A stretch of 64,000 nt of DNA, taken from NCBI GenBank assembly GCA_001465935.1, contig LNKV01000009.1, positions 62,001-126,000 on the forward strand. Reading direction: 5' to 3'. Made by a program: the position numbers and the translations under genes. Of the stretch, positions 46,745-57,870 are shown piece after piece. How positions within the stretch are numbered: position 1 is the first letter of the stretch; every line of letters starts with the position of its first letter. This DNA is from Clarireedia homoeocarpa. Lineage: Eukaryota; Ascomycota; Leotiomycetes; Helotiales; Rutstroemiaceae. The notes under the pieces were generated by a model. The model did not search any database, was not told where the DNA came from, and saw only the letters and a program-made list of their open reading frames with translations.

Positions 46745-48560
46745 ATTCTGGTCGTCGTGTTTTTCGGGTTCTATTAGGCAGGTTTTCTTCGGGTGTGGAG
46801 AGGATTAGACGGCAGTCTATGGGGCATTTTGCTATGGCATGAATATGATCAACTTTGGGATCTGATCGGGCGAATATTGGGTTTGGTTTGCAAATGGGAT
46901 GGCATGATTTGCCTGGGTTTTAGAAAGATGAGAATAGTCATACTTTCACTTGGTTTAGTTTCGATACCTAGATATGGAAATGTAGCTCGTTTTCACACCT
47001 TACCAATGTCCTAAACTTGAATCACTTGGTGACAGTGTCTTGCCAATGGAGTAGCATGTTACTGAAGAACTTATTCCAAAGCGGTCATTCGTCTGTTCGG
47101 TAGCTGTACAGGTACAACACTATGAGATGACCAAAAGACAATAGCCACCCACAACCGCATCATCATTCATGATCATGATAGGATAGCATACTGCCAGGGA
47201 CGGGAGAAATCTTGATAAGCAGATCTGGGATTCCCCTCCCAAGCACCATGTCTTCACCAACCGGACCATCCGGAACAGCTCCTTCCCCACATGTCATCTT
47301 GCTCTTGGCTAGATTTACATACTTTAGTAGTACAAAATGGCCTAACTCTCTACGAAGTACTATACCCCCCAAGCACAAAGGTTATTTTTTGCTGCGTCTT
47401 GCCACCTAGACATTTAACCCCTGTTCTTGGGAGGGGTGGGGGGTATAGTACAGGGATCCAAATCCAATTGCAAATAATCTTTGCAATGACACAGTCAAAT
47501 TGCTAATTGTTGGTGCAAGATCGCACACTAGCCACTTTGCTACCGAAATACCTCCACCCATATACCACGACATATATACCCAAGGATTCCCATACAAGCC
47601 CGCCGCTACGACTCTGATCTTGGGATGGCCTGGTCGGAAGCGGGACTCATTGGCCTTTGCAACTTCCACGCTTCCAAGTTTCCGACAGCCTTCATTATGA
47701 ACTGTGGAAAGAGATCAAAAGTATATCAAGACAAGAAGATGAGCAGCTTTTAATCGAAGATGGCAGTGGAGACCCAAAAGAAGAGTCTTTAAAAATGGTC
47801 CAAGCCATGAATTTCATTATTATCGCCAAACTATTCGTGATGTTGGATCAGTATCATCTGTGCAGCAGCACTCAGTAGTATGGTACAGCACATGGATATC
47901 ACATCGCCTAAATACTTCATATGATTCTGCAACCTCATTTGCAGTGACCTCGCACGGTATAACAGATTGCCAACGGATTGAGGAGCTCTGTTGATGGCGT
48001 ATATACTTGAATCAGAGCTAGACGACCATGTACAGCCAAGTCAGCCTTCCACAAAAGCAAGCTTCTTTGTTACCAGGTTGGATACACAGCAAACCAATGC
48101 TAAAGGTTTCAGCCGATGGATGAACTTCCGCAGCTTTATAGGCATTCATTGAAGCATGAATGTACTCATATAGTCCCAGATTTGGAATAAGAGGTGTGGT
48201 TGCGAAGCTTAGAAAGCACTTGCTTCGAAGCATACAAGTGAGCCTAATGGCTGTGTTTGGAGGAGTTGCACCCAGAGTTCGGGGCCGGCCTACCACCAAT
48301 TTATCACAGCAATAGGATCGCAATAGCGAAGCACATCTATACCATTGTCTGTAATCTTGTGTAAATGCTTGTCAGGACGCGAATCCTTCCAGAGCTTCTG
48401 GAGTTGTGCCGAGGCTTGGCCTTATGTAAGCGCGCCGTTATTCGCGTCCTCACTGTCTGTTTGCCCTCTGATTCTGTTATTAATCAAACGTTGCTTTCGC
48501 GAAGGCATCATGCAAACAACAGTGACAGGGTCATATCAATGATCTTGCTAAATCAAAAAT
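46745..48560. other. Intergenic, no supported gene
   Basis: 1.8 kb upstream of the RTC5 gene with only short, weak frames. Confidence 0.5.
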
Positions 48561-50478
48561 ATGGGACAGGGTCAATCAGGTAATAGCGCAAGGCATGTAA
48601 CAACGGAGCAGTTGAGCCATGAGTTGGTAAGTTTGCGATCTACGCTACCCCTCCTTCAACTTCCAGCTTCTAGCTTCCAACACTGACTCCCCTTTGCAGG
48701 CTCGAAAGTTTGCGAAACGATGCTTTACCTCTCTTGAGCTGTATTCATTCCAAGACGTCTTTCGGAGCTTGGCAGATCACCAAGATGGAGTCGCATATCT
48801 TAAAGAGGATACTGTTGCTCGATTTTTGGAAATTCCGGACATCCTCGGCGTATCATCAATCATCTTTCAAATGGTATCCTACCTAGGGGCTTTCCCTTTC
48901 GGTCAAGATGCGCCGGCTGTTTTGGGATTCGAACAAATGATAATGGTAGTTGTGATTATGACAGAGAGATACCAAAGAGTACTGAAGAAAGGTAGCAGAG
49001 ACAGGACGAAGCTATTATTTCGAAGTTTAGCTGTTTACGATAGAAGAGGATCACGAGCTGGGCTTGACAATGATTTCAAAGGCGACAGTGCAACGGAAGA
49101 GCAAGGGATGAGAGCAAGTGCAGGCGATACGATGAGGAGCCATGTCCAAGGATTTGCCGTTGATCAGGCCGCGAACGACGATGAGGAGGAAGATGACGAT
49201 GACCTTGCTTTAGCCGCTCTTGAGTCGCTTGATGCGATTGACGTATTTCGACATGGCGATGCACCCATAGCTCAAGCCACTATTCCATCAGACAACCTCA
49301 AAAAATTGATCATGCTTCTTTTGTTGATATCCCCGTTGGGTATTCAGGAAAGTCCGGCCCACCATACCGAAAGACTAGCCAGCGAACAGCTCGAGAGCCT
49401 TCGAAGAACGGCGGACAATATACTTGCAGCTTTTGTGAACGTGGAGAAATTCCCAGGTGTCAAAATACATCAATTCAACACTGTGATACCCGTCTCGCTA
49501 CCTTTTATGTTCAACGGTTTCAACCCGCTGTTCGAGCATTTCTTGTTCTCTAAGAACATTGACTTCACCAAACGAAAAGATCCGTCTGAAGCAGTACCCC
49601 CGCCCCCATTGAATGCACAAATGGATCAACCACTTCTGCCTCAAATAGGTGAAATCTTGGATCTTAATGTTCTGTCGCAGCTTTCTTTCTTCTTGCCTAA
49701 GGAGAGGCTTTTTAGAAGATTGAGATTGCTCTATTCCGGTGGTGATGCTGGTTTTTCCATGGGCAGTTTCGAGACAAGAGTCTTCAACTGGAGAGCCCCA
49801 ACCATACTATTGGTATCTGGAAATAGAATAGATGACTCACCAGCCAGTGGTCCAGAAAGGTTTTTTGCTGATACATTACCACCAAAACGATTGCCCAACA
49901 GCAGTAAATCGTCAAGGGTCGTTTACGGAGTCTATCTCTCCCAGCCGTGGCGTCAAACTCATAAAGAATGCTTTGGAGAAACAGACACACTACTCTTTCA
50001 ACTGGAACCTGTCCATGAGGTCTTCCACGCGTCCGTCATTAATAAGGACTATGTAGCATTCTCCAAACCACCCTCTGCAAATCCGTGCCTGTCCTTTGGA
50101 TGCCCGCATCCCAAACCCAAGCAGACAGCTGGGCTATCTACTCATGTCAATCTTGGAGCGGTCTCACTTTATCTAGACTCATCCTTTGAGTTTGGAGTCT
50201 TCACGCATAATTATACCTCAGGAGGAGGAGCGTTCCACAATAGCGAGACTCGGCGGAATGATTTTCAGGACCGCTTCGAAATCGAAAGCCTGGAAGTCTG
50301 GGGTTGCGGAGGGGACGAGGAAGCAGAGCAGCAAAGGGCAAGATGGGCTTGGGAAGAGAGAGAAGCTGAAGCTAGAAGGAAAGTCAATCTTGGAACGGGT
50401 GATATTGAAGCTGATAGGGCGTTATTGGAAATGGCCGGACTAATTGGAGGTAATAGGAGTGGGGGTTCTATGAACTAA
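48561..50478 (+). CDS. RTC5: Restriction of telomere capping protein 5 (TLDc domain)
   Basis: Two exons (48561-48626, 48700-50478; 73 nt intron) give 614 aa. The first exon encodes MGQGQSGNSARHVTTEQLSH; MG at the start is a myristoylation signal, seen in Rtc5. The second begins ARKFAKRCFTSLELYSFQDV, a conserved block. The C-terminal TLDc domain (about 400-590) includes FFADTLPPKRLPNS, RVVYGVYLSQPWRQTHKECF, GETDTLLFQLEPVHEVF and SLYLDSSFEFGVFTHN. An acidic Asp/Glu run sits at 165-180 (DDEEEDDDDLAL). In yeast, Rtc5 associates with the vacuolar V-ATPase and, like other TLDc proteins, promotes its disassembly; the telomere name came from a genetic screen. The gene is complete, and the next gene (RCF1) points toward it. 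Confidence 0.95.
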
Positions 50479-50825
50479 TAGTTTTGATTTGGAGTTTAGG
50501 GTCTGGGAGTATGCGAGAAAAGGCGTGGCAAGTTTTGAAGCATTTGAATGTGGTAGAATGGGAGGATATAACTAAAACATCTCATGGGTTTAGTAAATGA
50601 CAAAACGCGATCTCATAGACTGTCAGACCAGCCTTTGCGAAACATATATACTGATGCCTCATGCGCATAGCTTGATTGCGATTAGAAATAAGAATGGAGT
50701 TTGTACATTCCCGTCCCTGCACTGATATACAGATCGTTTCCATATGCCCATAATGACACCGAACTCCAAAGCCCTCATGCAAGACAGATCCTATACATTA
50801 TTTTCCCCCCACCATTTCCGCCATT
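50479..50825. other. Convergent intergenic region
   Basis: About 350 bp between the stops of RTC5 and RCF1, likely holding both 3' ends. Nothing else seen. Confidence 0.6.
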
Positions 50826-51510
50826 TCATTTCTTACCCGTAACCATATCCTGAACCATCTCAAACACACTTTTATCTTTCTTCTTCTCTTCCACAGGCTC
50901 CACTACTGAGGTCGCCGCCTCCTTAATGGCCGCAGTAACTTTCCCCTCTTTCCCCTGCGATGTCTCTCTCGCTTCCCAGGCCTTTCTTCTTTTTTCCCTT
51001 TCCCTTCTCAATTCCTTCTCTTCTTCGTCTCTAGCTTCCAATTCCTTAATCCAAGCTTCGTTCTTCTCCTTCGCTTTCTGTTCCGCTAGCACCGCGTCGA
51101 ACTCCTTCCTCTTCTTTCGGTCTGTCTCCCAGTACATCGATCCTGCGACCATAGCAACGAGCGTGAAACCTTGGGCGTAGATACGTGCGCGGAACATGCG
51201 ATTGGTGCGGTTGTGGTCGCCGGCGCGGATGGAGCGGGTTGCGCCGAGGAGGGCCATACAGGTTAGGGCACATCCTGAGAGAAATCGATGTTAGTGGGGA
51301 TCCGAAATGGGATGAGTGAGAGGTAAGGGTGCGGTACCTAGCGGAATGAGGGGTTCTTCCTTAAGACGACGGGAGAATTTCTGCCATCGGTTTTCCTCGT
51401 AGAATTCACTATTATTAGACAATTAGCTCTGTATCAAAGAGAGCTTTCGCAAAGGCTAATCCGTACTTGTCGCCATCGAAAGACGAGGGCATTGGCGTAT
51501 TCGACGACAT
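50826..51510 (-). CDS. RCF1: Respiratory supercomplex factor 1 (HIG1 domain)
   Basis: Three exons (51510-51467, 51408-51338, 51274-50826; introns 58 and 63 nt) give 187 aa. The HIG1 domain spans exons 2 and 3: EENRWQKFSRRLKEEPLIPL, a first transmembrane helix (GCALTCMALLGATRSI), then the loop GDHNRTNRMFRARIYAQG and a second helix (FTLVAMVAGSMYW). The loop matches the HIG1 type 2 motif (Q/I)x3(R/H)xRx3Q, with Asn in the first position: N-RMF-R-A-R-IYA-Q. The rest is a long charged coiled-coil-like tail (RDEEEKELRREREKRRKAWE). Rcf1 helps assemble the cytochrome bc1-oxidase supercomplex in the mitochondrial inner membrane. The gene is divergent from ILV1 with only 280 bp between the starts. Confidence 0.96.
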
Positions 51511-51790
51511 CTCGACTGTAAGAATTGTAATAATTGTGCTGCTTGGTTTGTAGTGCGTTGCTATCTCAAGTCGCAAGCTTCGTTTGTGCTTTGTGCTTGT
51601 GGAGGGGAAATATCAAGTGGAGAGCGTCATTGAAAGGGACCACCAAATGATCCCTGCAAAAATTTATTGCTTGACTCGAGCTCCGATATCGAAAGTAGAG
51701 AGAGAACAAAACCCCTCCCCAAAAGTTTCCTCTCACCAACATTTTCTAATTTTCACAACACGTTCTATTCTATATCGAAAAGTAATTATC
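51511..51790. promoter_or_regulatory. Divergent RCF1/ILV1 promoter with TGACTC
   Basis: 280 bp lie between the start codons. TGACTC at 51672-51677 is the core of the Gcn4/CPC1 site that drives amino-acid biosynthesis genes, about 115 bp upstream of the ILV1 start. An in-frame ATG at 51647 could lengthen ILV1 and would place the motif inside coding sequence. Confidence 0.4.
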
Positions 51791-53550
51791 ATGGCGAATG
51801 GGGTTGTTACGAATGGAGAAACTCCAACAAATCATTCTCGAACTCCCAGTCACAATCAATTATCTCTGACAGAATATACTGCGAACCCCTCCCCGCCATG
51901 CGAGTCACCGAAATCGAAAGTCAGGAGCGTTGTACCAGCAGAGTTTATTCTACCAAACGGATATCCTGATGTATGTCACTGCTTTGAATATAGACTGTCA
52001 AGTCATACTTAATCAATTGAACACAGTATCTACGACTTATCCTCACTTCACGAGTCTACGAAGTGGTCGAAGAAACCCCCCTCACACAGGCAACCAATCT
52101 CAGCAACAGATTAGAATGCAACGTTCTACTAAAACGAGAAGATTTACAGCCGGTCTTCAGCTTCAAGCTGAGAGGCGCGTATAATAAGATGGCACATTTA
52201 GATCCAAATGTTAGCTGGAAGGGAGTCGTTGCGTGTTCGGCGGGGAACCATGCGCAGGGCGTGGCATATTCAGCGCGGAAACTCAAAATACCTGCTACGA
52301 TCGTTATGCCTGAAGGTACGCCAAGCATTAAGCATCTCAATGTCTCACGAATGGGAGGAACGGTAGTATTGCATGGTGCAGATTTCGATGCTGCGAAAGA
52401 AGAGTGTGGGAGGTTGGAGAAGCTGCATGGTTTGACGAATATTGCACCATTCGATGACCCATATGTTATCGCGGGGCAAGGAACTATTGGAATGGAGCTT
52501 CTCAGACAAACAAATATCCAGAAGTTAGAGGCTATTTTCTGTTGTGTAGGGGGAGGTGGCTTGATTGCTGGAATCGGTGTCTATGTGAAGCGCATAGCTC
52601 CACATGTGAAGATCATTGGTGTGGAGACTTATGATGCCAATGCTATGGTCCAATCATTAGCAGCAGGGAAGAGAGTTGTCTTGAAAGAGGTTGGACTTTT
52701 CGCAGATGGTGCAGCAGTCAAGACCGTTGGAGAAGAAACTTTCAGAATATGCCAAGAGGTCATCGATGATGTTATACAAGTAACTACCGATGAGACCTGT
52801 GCAGCCATTAAAGATGTTTTTGAGGATACAAGATCTATCGTCGAACCAGCTGGAGCACTCGCCTTAGCAGGACTCAAGAAATATGTCGCAGCTAACCCAT
52901 CGACTAGCACCTCTCGCAATCTTATTGCTATCGCTTCAGGAGCAAACATGAACTTCGATCGACTTCGATTCGTCGCTGAACGTGCAGCACTAGGAGAGCG
53001 TAAAGAAGCTCTTCTAAGTGTCAGTATTCCCGAACGGCCCGGCGCTTTCTTCGAACTCATCAAGGCAGTTATGCCACATGCTGTAACCGAATTTTCCTAC
53101 CGATACGCTACTGACGCCATTGCCAACGTGCTGATTGGAATTTCCCTCACATCACCTGCCTCTCAAAGAGAAGAAGAGCTCAACTCCATTCTCGATCGTA
53201 TCTCATCCAGCGGTATGAAGCCCACCGACCTCTCCGGCGATGAACTTGCCAAATCACACATTCGTTACCTAGTAGGTGGACAATCTGGCGTAGCAAACGA
53301 ACGGCTGTATATGTTCAACTTCCCCGAAAGGCCAGGCGCGTTGGAGAAATTTCTTGCAACTTTGAGACCGAGATACAATATTAGTCTGTTCCAATATCGG
53401 AATGCAGGAAGCGATATTGGGAAGATTTTGACGGGGATCGTGTGTCCGGATACTGAGGTTAAGGATTTGGAGATGTTTTTACAAGAGATTGGATACCCTT
53501 GGACGGATTGTACGGATTCGGATGTTTTCAAAACATTCTTGCGATCTTAG
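51791..53550 (+). CDS. ILV1: Threonine deaminase (isoleucine synthesis)
   Basis: Two exons (51791-51970, 52027-53550; 56 nt intron) give 567 aa. It converts threonine to 2-oxobutanoate, the first step of isoleucine synthesis. The PLP lysine is in SFKLRGAYNKM (Lys 107), the glycine loop is CCVGGGGLIAGIG, and SIVEPAGALALAGLKKY follows. Two ACT-like regulatory domains lie at the C-terminus (VSIPERPGAFFELIKAV and MFNFPERPGALEKFLATL), for isoleucine feedback. The start at 51791 gives an N-terminus without a clear mitochondrial presequence; an in-frame ATG at 51647 would add 48 residues, many basic. Yeast Ilv1 is mitochondrial, so the longer form is worth testing. The gene is divergent from RCF1. 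Confidence 0.95.
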
Positions 53551-53971
53551 AATCCATTTCGTACACTTTGAGTATGATGAGTATGGGGGAGATAGATATG
53601 CTTGCTATTTGATGACTGGATGGATCATATGGGTAAATATGGGATGGATGGTTGGATGGGAGCTTCAAGCTGGGCGTTTTCAGGGTGATTTATCACACAA
53701 AATTAGCCTCTTAGTATCTGGATTATAGACGATATGATATGAGATGACATCTATGAGATCATATATTCTCTGAAGCTCGTTTGTGAATAGTGCTTGAGCT
53801 TGAACATGATTGGCTACATTGTGGTTCAGCAAATATTCATGCCATTATAACCAGGCAAAAAACCTCGAATTTCCAAAACCTCGAATTCACAAGCTTAAAT
53901 ATTATCCCGCTACGACCAAACCACCTCTCCTCCCCGCAACGAAACAATCTCCCCCCACGGTATAACTCACA
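53551..53971. other. Short intergenic region
   Basis: About 420 bp; 3' end of ILV1 and promoter of the bL36 gene. No gene. Confidence 0.6.
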
Positions 53972-54569
53972 ATGATACCCTCAACAATGCTCCTCCGCGC
54001 AAGCCGTAAAATCTTCCCATCTTTCACACATACTGCCGTTGCGCAAACTTCTACGATTGCGACAAGATGTTTCTCCCAGCAAGCGATCCGTAGACCGATG
54101 GTTTCAGGAAATGGATTGGGGCTGCAGAAGGGGATGGGCATGGGGATGGAGGTGGCAAAGGAGCAGGTCAGGGGAATGAAGGTTAGGAGTTCGGTGAAGA
54201 AGTTGTGTGAGGGTTGTAAGGTATGTGGATTTTTTTTTTTCTTTGGGGTGATGGGGGAAGTGAGGTGAAGAGGAGGGGGCGGGGGCGGGGGGGTAAGAGG
54301 ATGAGCTGTAGTCAAGGAGGGGTTTTGGTAGGAGAGGAGATAGATTTGAAGGGAGGAGAGAGGGTTGGAATGGAGTGGGAGGGGAACATCGTTAGAGATC
54401 TGGAAATGAGGTCATTGGAAAGGATTTCTGGTTGGAAGATTCTGTGAGCAGAGAAGCTAATCGTTTTGATGTACAGAGCGTAAGAAGGAAGGGCGGGAAA
54501 TCCGGAAAGGGACATGTCTATATTATTTGCTCGCTGAACCCGAAACATAAGCAGAGGCAAGGGAAATAG
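53972..54569 (+). CDS. RTC6: Mitochondrial ribosomal protein bL36
   Basis: Two exons (53972-54220, 54477-54569; 256 nt intron) give 113 aa. The N-terminal 65 residues are a mitochondrial presequence rich in Arg, Ser and Thr (MLLRASRKIFPSFTHTA and so on). The conserved core follows: MKVRSSVKKLCEGCK joined across the intron to SVRRKGGKSGKGHVYIICS and NPKHKQRQGK. This is the bL36 zinc ribbon, C-x2-C...C-x4-H, intact. bL36 sits in the large subunit of the mitoribosome. The intron is long for this region and separates the two zinc ligand pairs; without splicing the frame runs into a Phe-rich tail. Fit and zinc ligands make the call secure. Confidence 0.94.
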
Positions 54570-55098
54570 ATGATACTGGGGAGTTACTTCGATTGAGCAA
54601 ACAGAAGATTGAAGAATGGTTGACGGTACAATACGCACGCGTAGCGCAGTGTGGTTCAATACCATATAAGTGGATGGGGAATGTACATGCGAGTTGTGGG
54701 CAGACGAGAGAATATGGGATAGGGTGTACGATATGTAAAAGTCTCAAGGTGGACATTGCATGGAGGCATGGCGTTGGTTGGAGATTAGAATTGCACAAAG
54801 ATGGAGAGAGAAGGGTTTGCGCATCTACAAGCGTATAGGACGAGTGAAACATGCGGACTGGATAAAACTTCAAAATTACTACCCTCTATATCCAAACATG
54901 ATATATCCAACTCCCAAATACAATGGAGCGCAATGCATCCCACCATTATTTGTTCACATCAAACGCCACCCATTCCATGCACGATATATCATAACCCCGA
55001 TCTATGCAAACCATGTAGTCCCATGTATACAATTCCAAACAAAGCCTTTCCTAACTCACCCTCTTAACACACTATTTCCCGCTCCTAACCCCTCTCCC
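54570..55098. other. Convergent intergenic region
   Basis: About 530 bp between the stops of the bL36 gene and the LYRM2-like gene. It holds no supported gene and carries both 3' flanks. Confidence 0.5.
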
Positions 55099-55687
55099 TC
55101 ACAACCCAGTAATATACCTCTCCATACCCTCCCATTGCGTCTTTCCCGTCCCAATTAAGTAGCGAATCTGTGTCTGCCACCGGATCTATTAGCTACCCAA
55201 TTCAAAGACAGCAAAAGCAAACCTATTCAACCCACTCCGCAGCCCCGAAAGCTCCACCCAACTCCTACCCTTCCAGTGCAACCCAACCAAAAATAAACCC
55301 ACTCACCAAATCCTTAACCCCTCTATTGCGCTCAAAATCCTCCCTCACAAACCTCTTCGTCTCAGCCTTCGATTGCGCATCCGGAATCCGTTTGCAATCC
55401 CGCAGGATACGTCGGTAGAGAGCGAGTGCTTTGCTGCGCTGGAGGAACTATCTTCTTAATTAATATCTTCCTGCTTATAGGATTTGAATAATAAGCAAAG
55501 GGAATAGGCACGATCTTTGGTTGGGGGGGTGGGGGGGGGTGTAGGACTTGAGATGCTAGAAGAGAGAAGAAAGAATACCTACATGATCTAAACTCAACGT
55601 CTCCCCCAGTTGACTCTTCTTCGGTCTTGCTGATGATGATGCATATCCTCTCATGCACATATGAGCACGAGTAAGAAATACACGCAT
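55099..55687 (-). CDS. LYR motif protein, LYRM2-like
   Basis: Three exons (55687-55583, 55447-55307, 55173-55099; introns 135 and 133 nt) give 106 aa. The first exon gives a mitochondrial presequence (MRVFLTRAHMCMRGYASSS) and ends LSLDH. The second begins FLQRSKALALYRRILRDCKR: the ALYR motif and the following Arg fit LYRM2-type LYR proteins, and KRFVREDFERNRGVKDL continues the helix bundle. The third gives TQIRYLIGTGKTQWEGMERY and the end. LYRM2 takes part in complex I assembly or activity in the mitochondrion and LYR proteins bind acyl carrier protein. The earlier GTG at 55762 is not needed. All three junctions are in phase 0 and add up exactly. Confidence 0.88.
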
Positions 55688-56106
55688 TGCTCCACCAATC
55701 ACCGATTCCTGCCACTGAAGTTGTGCGGTTTGATCATCAGATGGGTTGGATGACGGATTCACTAAAATTGAATTGGGATTTGCCTCAGATCTAAATTTTG
55801 AAATGGCCGCCCCCGTCTAGGTTTGATATAAGAATAATTGGATGATCTTATTCCCGGAATGGTCGATTTCGTTTCCAAAATGTACAACGAAAGAATTCAC
55901 AGAAGAGAGGAAAAACGTAGCGGGGCGGAGCGGAAAACCAAAGGTTAGTGGGGAACGCGTCGCGGGGTAGATTTGATGACGCGTGAGGGCGACCACTCGT
56001 GATCGGCGACATCCAATTTCCGTCATGCTTTCCGCTATCCATAACTCCAAATATGCGGTGGCAATGACTTGTTGATCCGAACGGTCATATATCTCAGTAA
56101 TCAACA
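55688..56106. other. Divergent promoter of LYRM2-like and NatD genes
   Basis: 419 bp between two start codons facing away from each other; no gene supported. Confidence 0.5.
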
Positions 56107-57090
56107 ATGGCGCCTAAAAACCCCTCAAAAATCGATCCCATTGACCAGGCAAACGCGAAATCCCTTGTAGATTTTGAGCGCGATTATCTTCCGCCGCGGT
56201 ACTTTACCCCCCTTCCACTCTACTTCTTACTTCGGTTTGGAATTCTGACTCGTGGACATATAGTTCCTCGTACACTCCATATGTCATTCCCTGCTGCTCT
56301 TCGGCGCGTGAAGTTGATATATCCCTTCACACACCGGAAACACTTTCATCAGCGGAGTTGACGAAGATGTTGGATCTGATTGCTAAGACGTGTGGAGCGC
56401 TTTATAGAGCTAGTACGATGGGGTGGAATCAGAGGAAGAAGAGGGGGGAGATGAAGTTAAGAGATTTGAAGTATTTGGTTGTAAAAAGGAACGGGAGGGG
56501 TCTAGGGGATAGGGAGATGAGTAGGGAAAGAGAAGGAAAAGATGTGAGGGGAGAAGAGGAAAGCGGAGAGAAGGTCGAAGAACATAATGAGGAGGTAGGG
56601 AAGAAGAGGAAAAGGACAGCGGACGAGGATGCGGAGAAGGAAACGCAGAAGCCGAAGGGAAGCGAGGAAGGAGAACCCCTAGGGTTTGCAAGTTTCATGC
56701 CAACATACGAAGACGGGAAGAAAGTCCTTTACATCTACGAGATTCATCTCGAAGAAGAACTACGAGGGTTCGTACCTACCATCCATTTTATCCCACCCCA
56801 TGCACTCCTCCCCCCCGCCCCCCCCCCGAACTCCCATCTCAAATTAACATCCCCTTTCCAGAACCAAACTCTCACAAGCCCTAATGTCCCTAATCCAGCA
56901 CGCAGCGGAAAATATCAGCGGCGTGGAGAAAGTTATGTTGACGTGTTTTACGGCGAATGCGCTAGCGAGGAGGTTCTATGCGAAATTGGGGTATGAGGTT
57001 GATGAGTATAGTCCGCAGGCGAGGGTTATGAGGGGTGGGAAGAAGGTGGAGGCGGATTATGTGATTTTGAGTAGGAGGGTTGGGGAGTGA
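56107..57090 (+). CDS. NAA40: N-alpha-acetyltransferase 40 (NatD)
   Basis: Three exons (56107-56198, 56264-56767, 56862-57090; introns 65 and 94 nt) give 274 aa. Conserved blocks: VDFERDYLPPRSSYT, LTKMLDLIAKTCGALYRAST, MGWNQRKKRGEMK (the substrate loop of NatD), LGFASFMPTYEDGKKVLYI, EIHLEEELRGTKLSQALMSL, and VMLTCFTANALARRFYAKLG, a GNAT acetyl-CoA fold. NatD acetylates the N-termini of histones H4 and H2A in nucleus and cytosol. Between the loop and the next strand is a charged insertion of about 60 residues (106-169, rich in Glu, Lys and Arg). The second intron needs a GTTCGT donor, unusual but with G at +5 and T at +6. Alternatives break the frame. Confidence 0.9.
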
Positions 57091-57870
57091 TTGGGGAAGG
57101 AGATGGGGGTGGGAGGGATGGATTAGATTAATGAGAAGTAATGGGATGTGGTGAGCGGAACGAGGAGGGCTAATGTGATAAGAATGAGTACATATCAACG
57201 GGAAGAGTAAGAGGGGAGCTTGAGGGGCAGAAGAGCCATGGTGGAGCTTGAAGAGAAGGTGAAGAATCAAGATATATAGGAAGATGGATAGAGTGTGTTT
57301 TATGACGGGCACGGAGTAAGATTCGCCAATCGAGCATCGAAAGGAAGAGATAGGAGTAAAAATGGAAAACGTAAGGCAAGAAGAGGAGTTTGTCGGTGGA
57401 GGTGTTTTGGGGTGTTTTGGGACATTCTGATAGCATGAAAATGGTGGTGCTTTGGGCGTTTAAGGTGGAAGTCTCTCGGCAAGTAGAGCAATGAAAGATA
57501 GGGTAGAATGATCTAATACAGACCTGATCATATCACAGACGGCGTTCGTGTTCGCTGATCACCCTCAATTTACAGTAACACACAAAGATTTCTGAATTTG
57601 TGTTGTGTTCCTGAATTATCCTTATGGAGTATTCTGTTGTGAATTATTACAGCCCGTAGTGCTACCAAACGCACAAATGTTGCTATCTAAATCTACTCAC
57701 TACATGGAACCTCAAGATTAAAGCTTTGCCCCCAAACTGGATCCCGAAATAAATGAAATTAAAATAGAAAGCAAAAACCTCCACCGGTATCGTCACACTG
57801 GCTCATATTCTCCAATCCAAAAAGGCACATCCATTCCTCGACCAACTACCAACCATCATGAAAACACGGC
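57091..57870. other. Convergent intergenic region
   Basis: 780 bp between the NAA40 stop and the PLAC8 stop. No supported gene. Confidence 0.5.
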
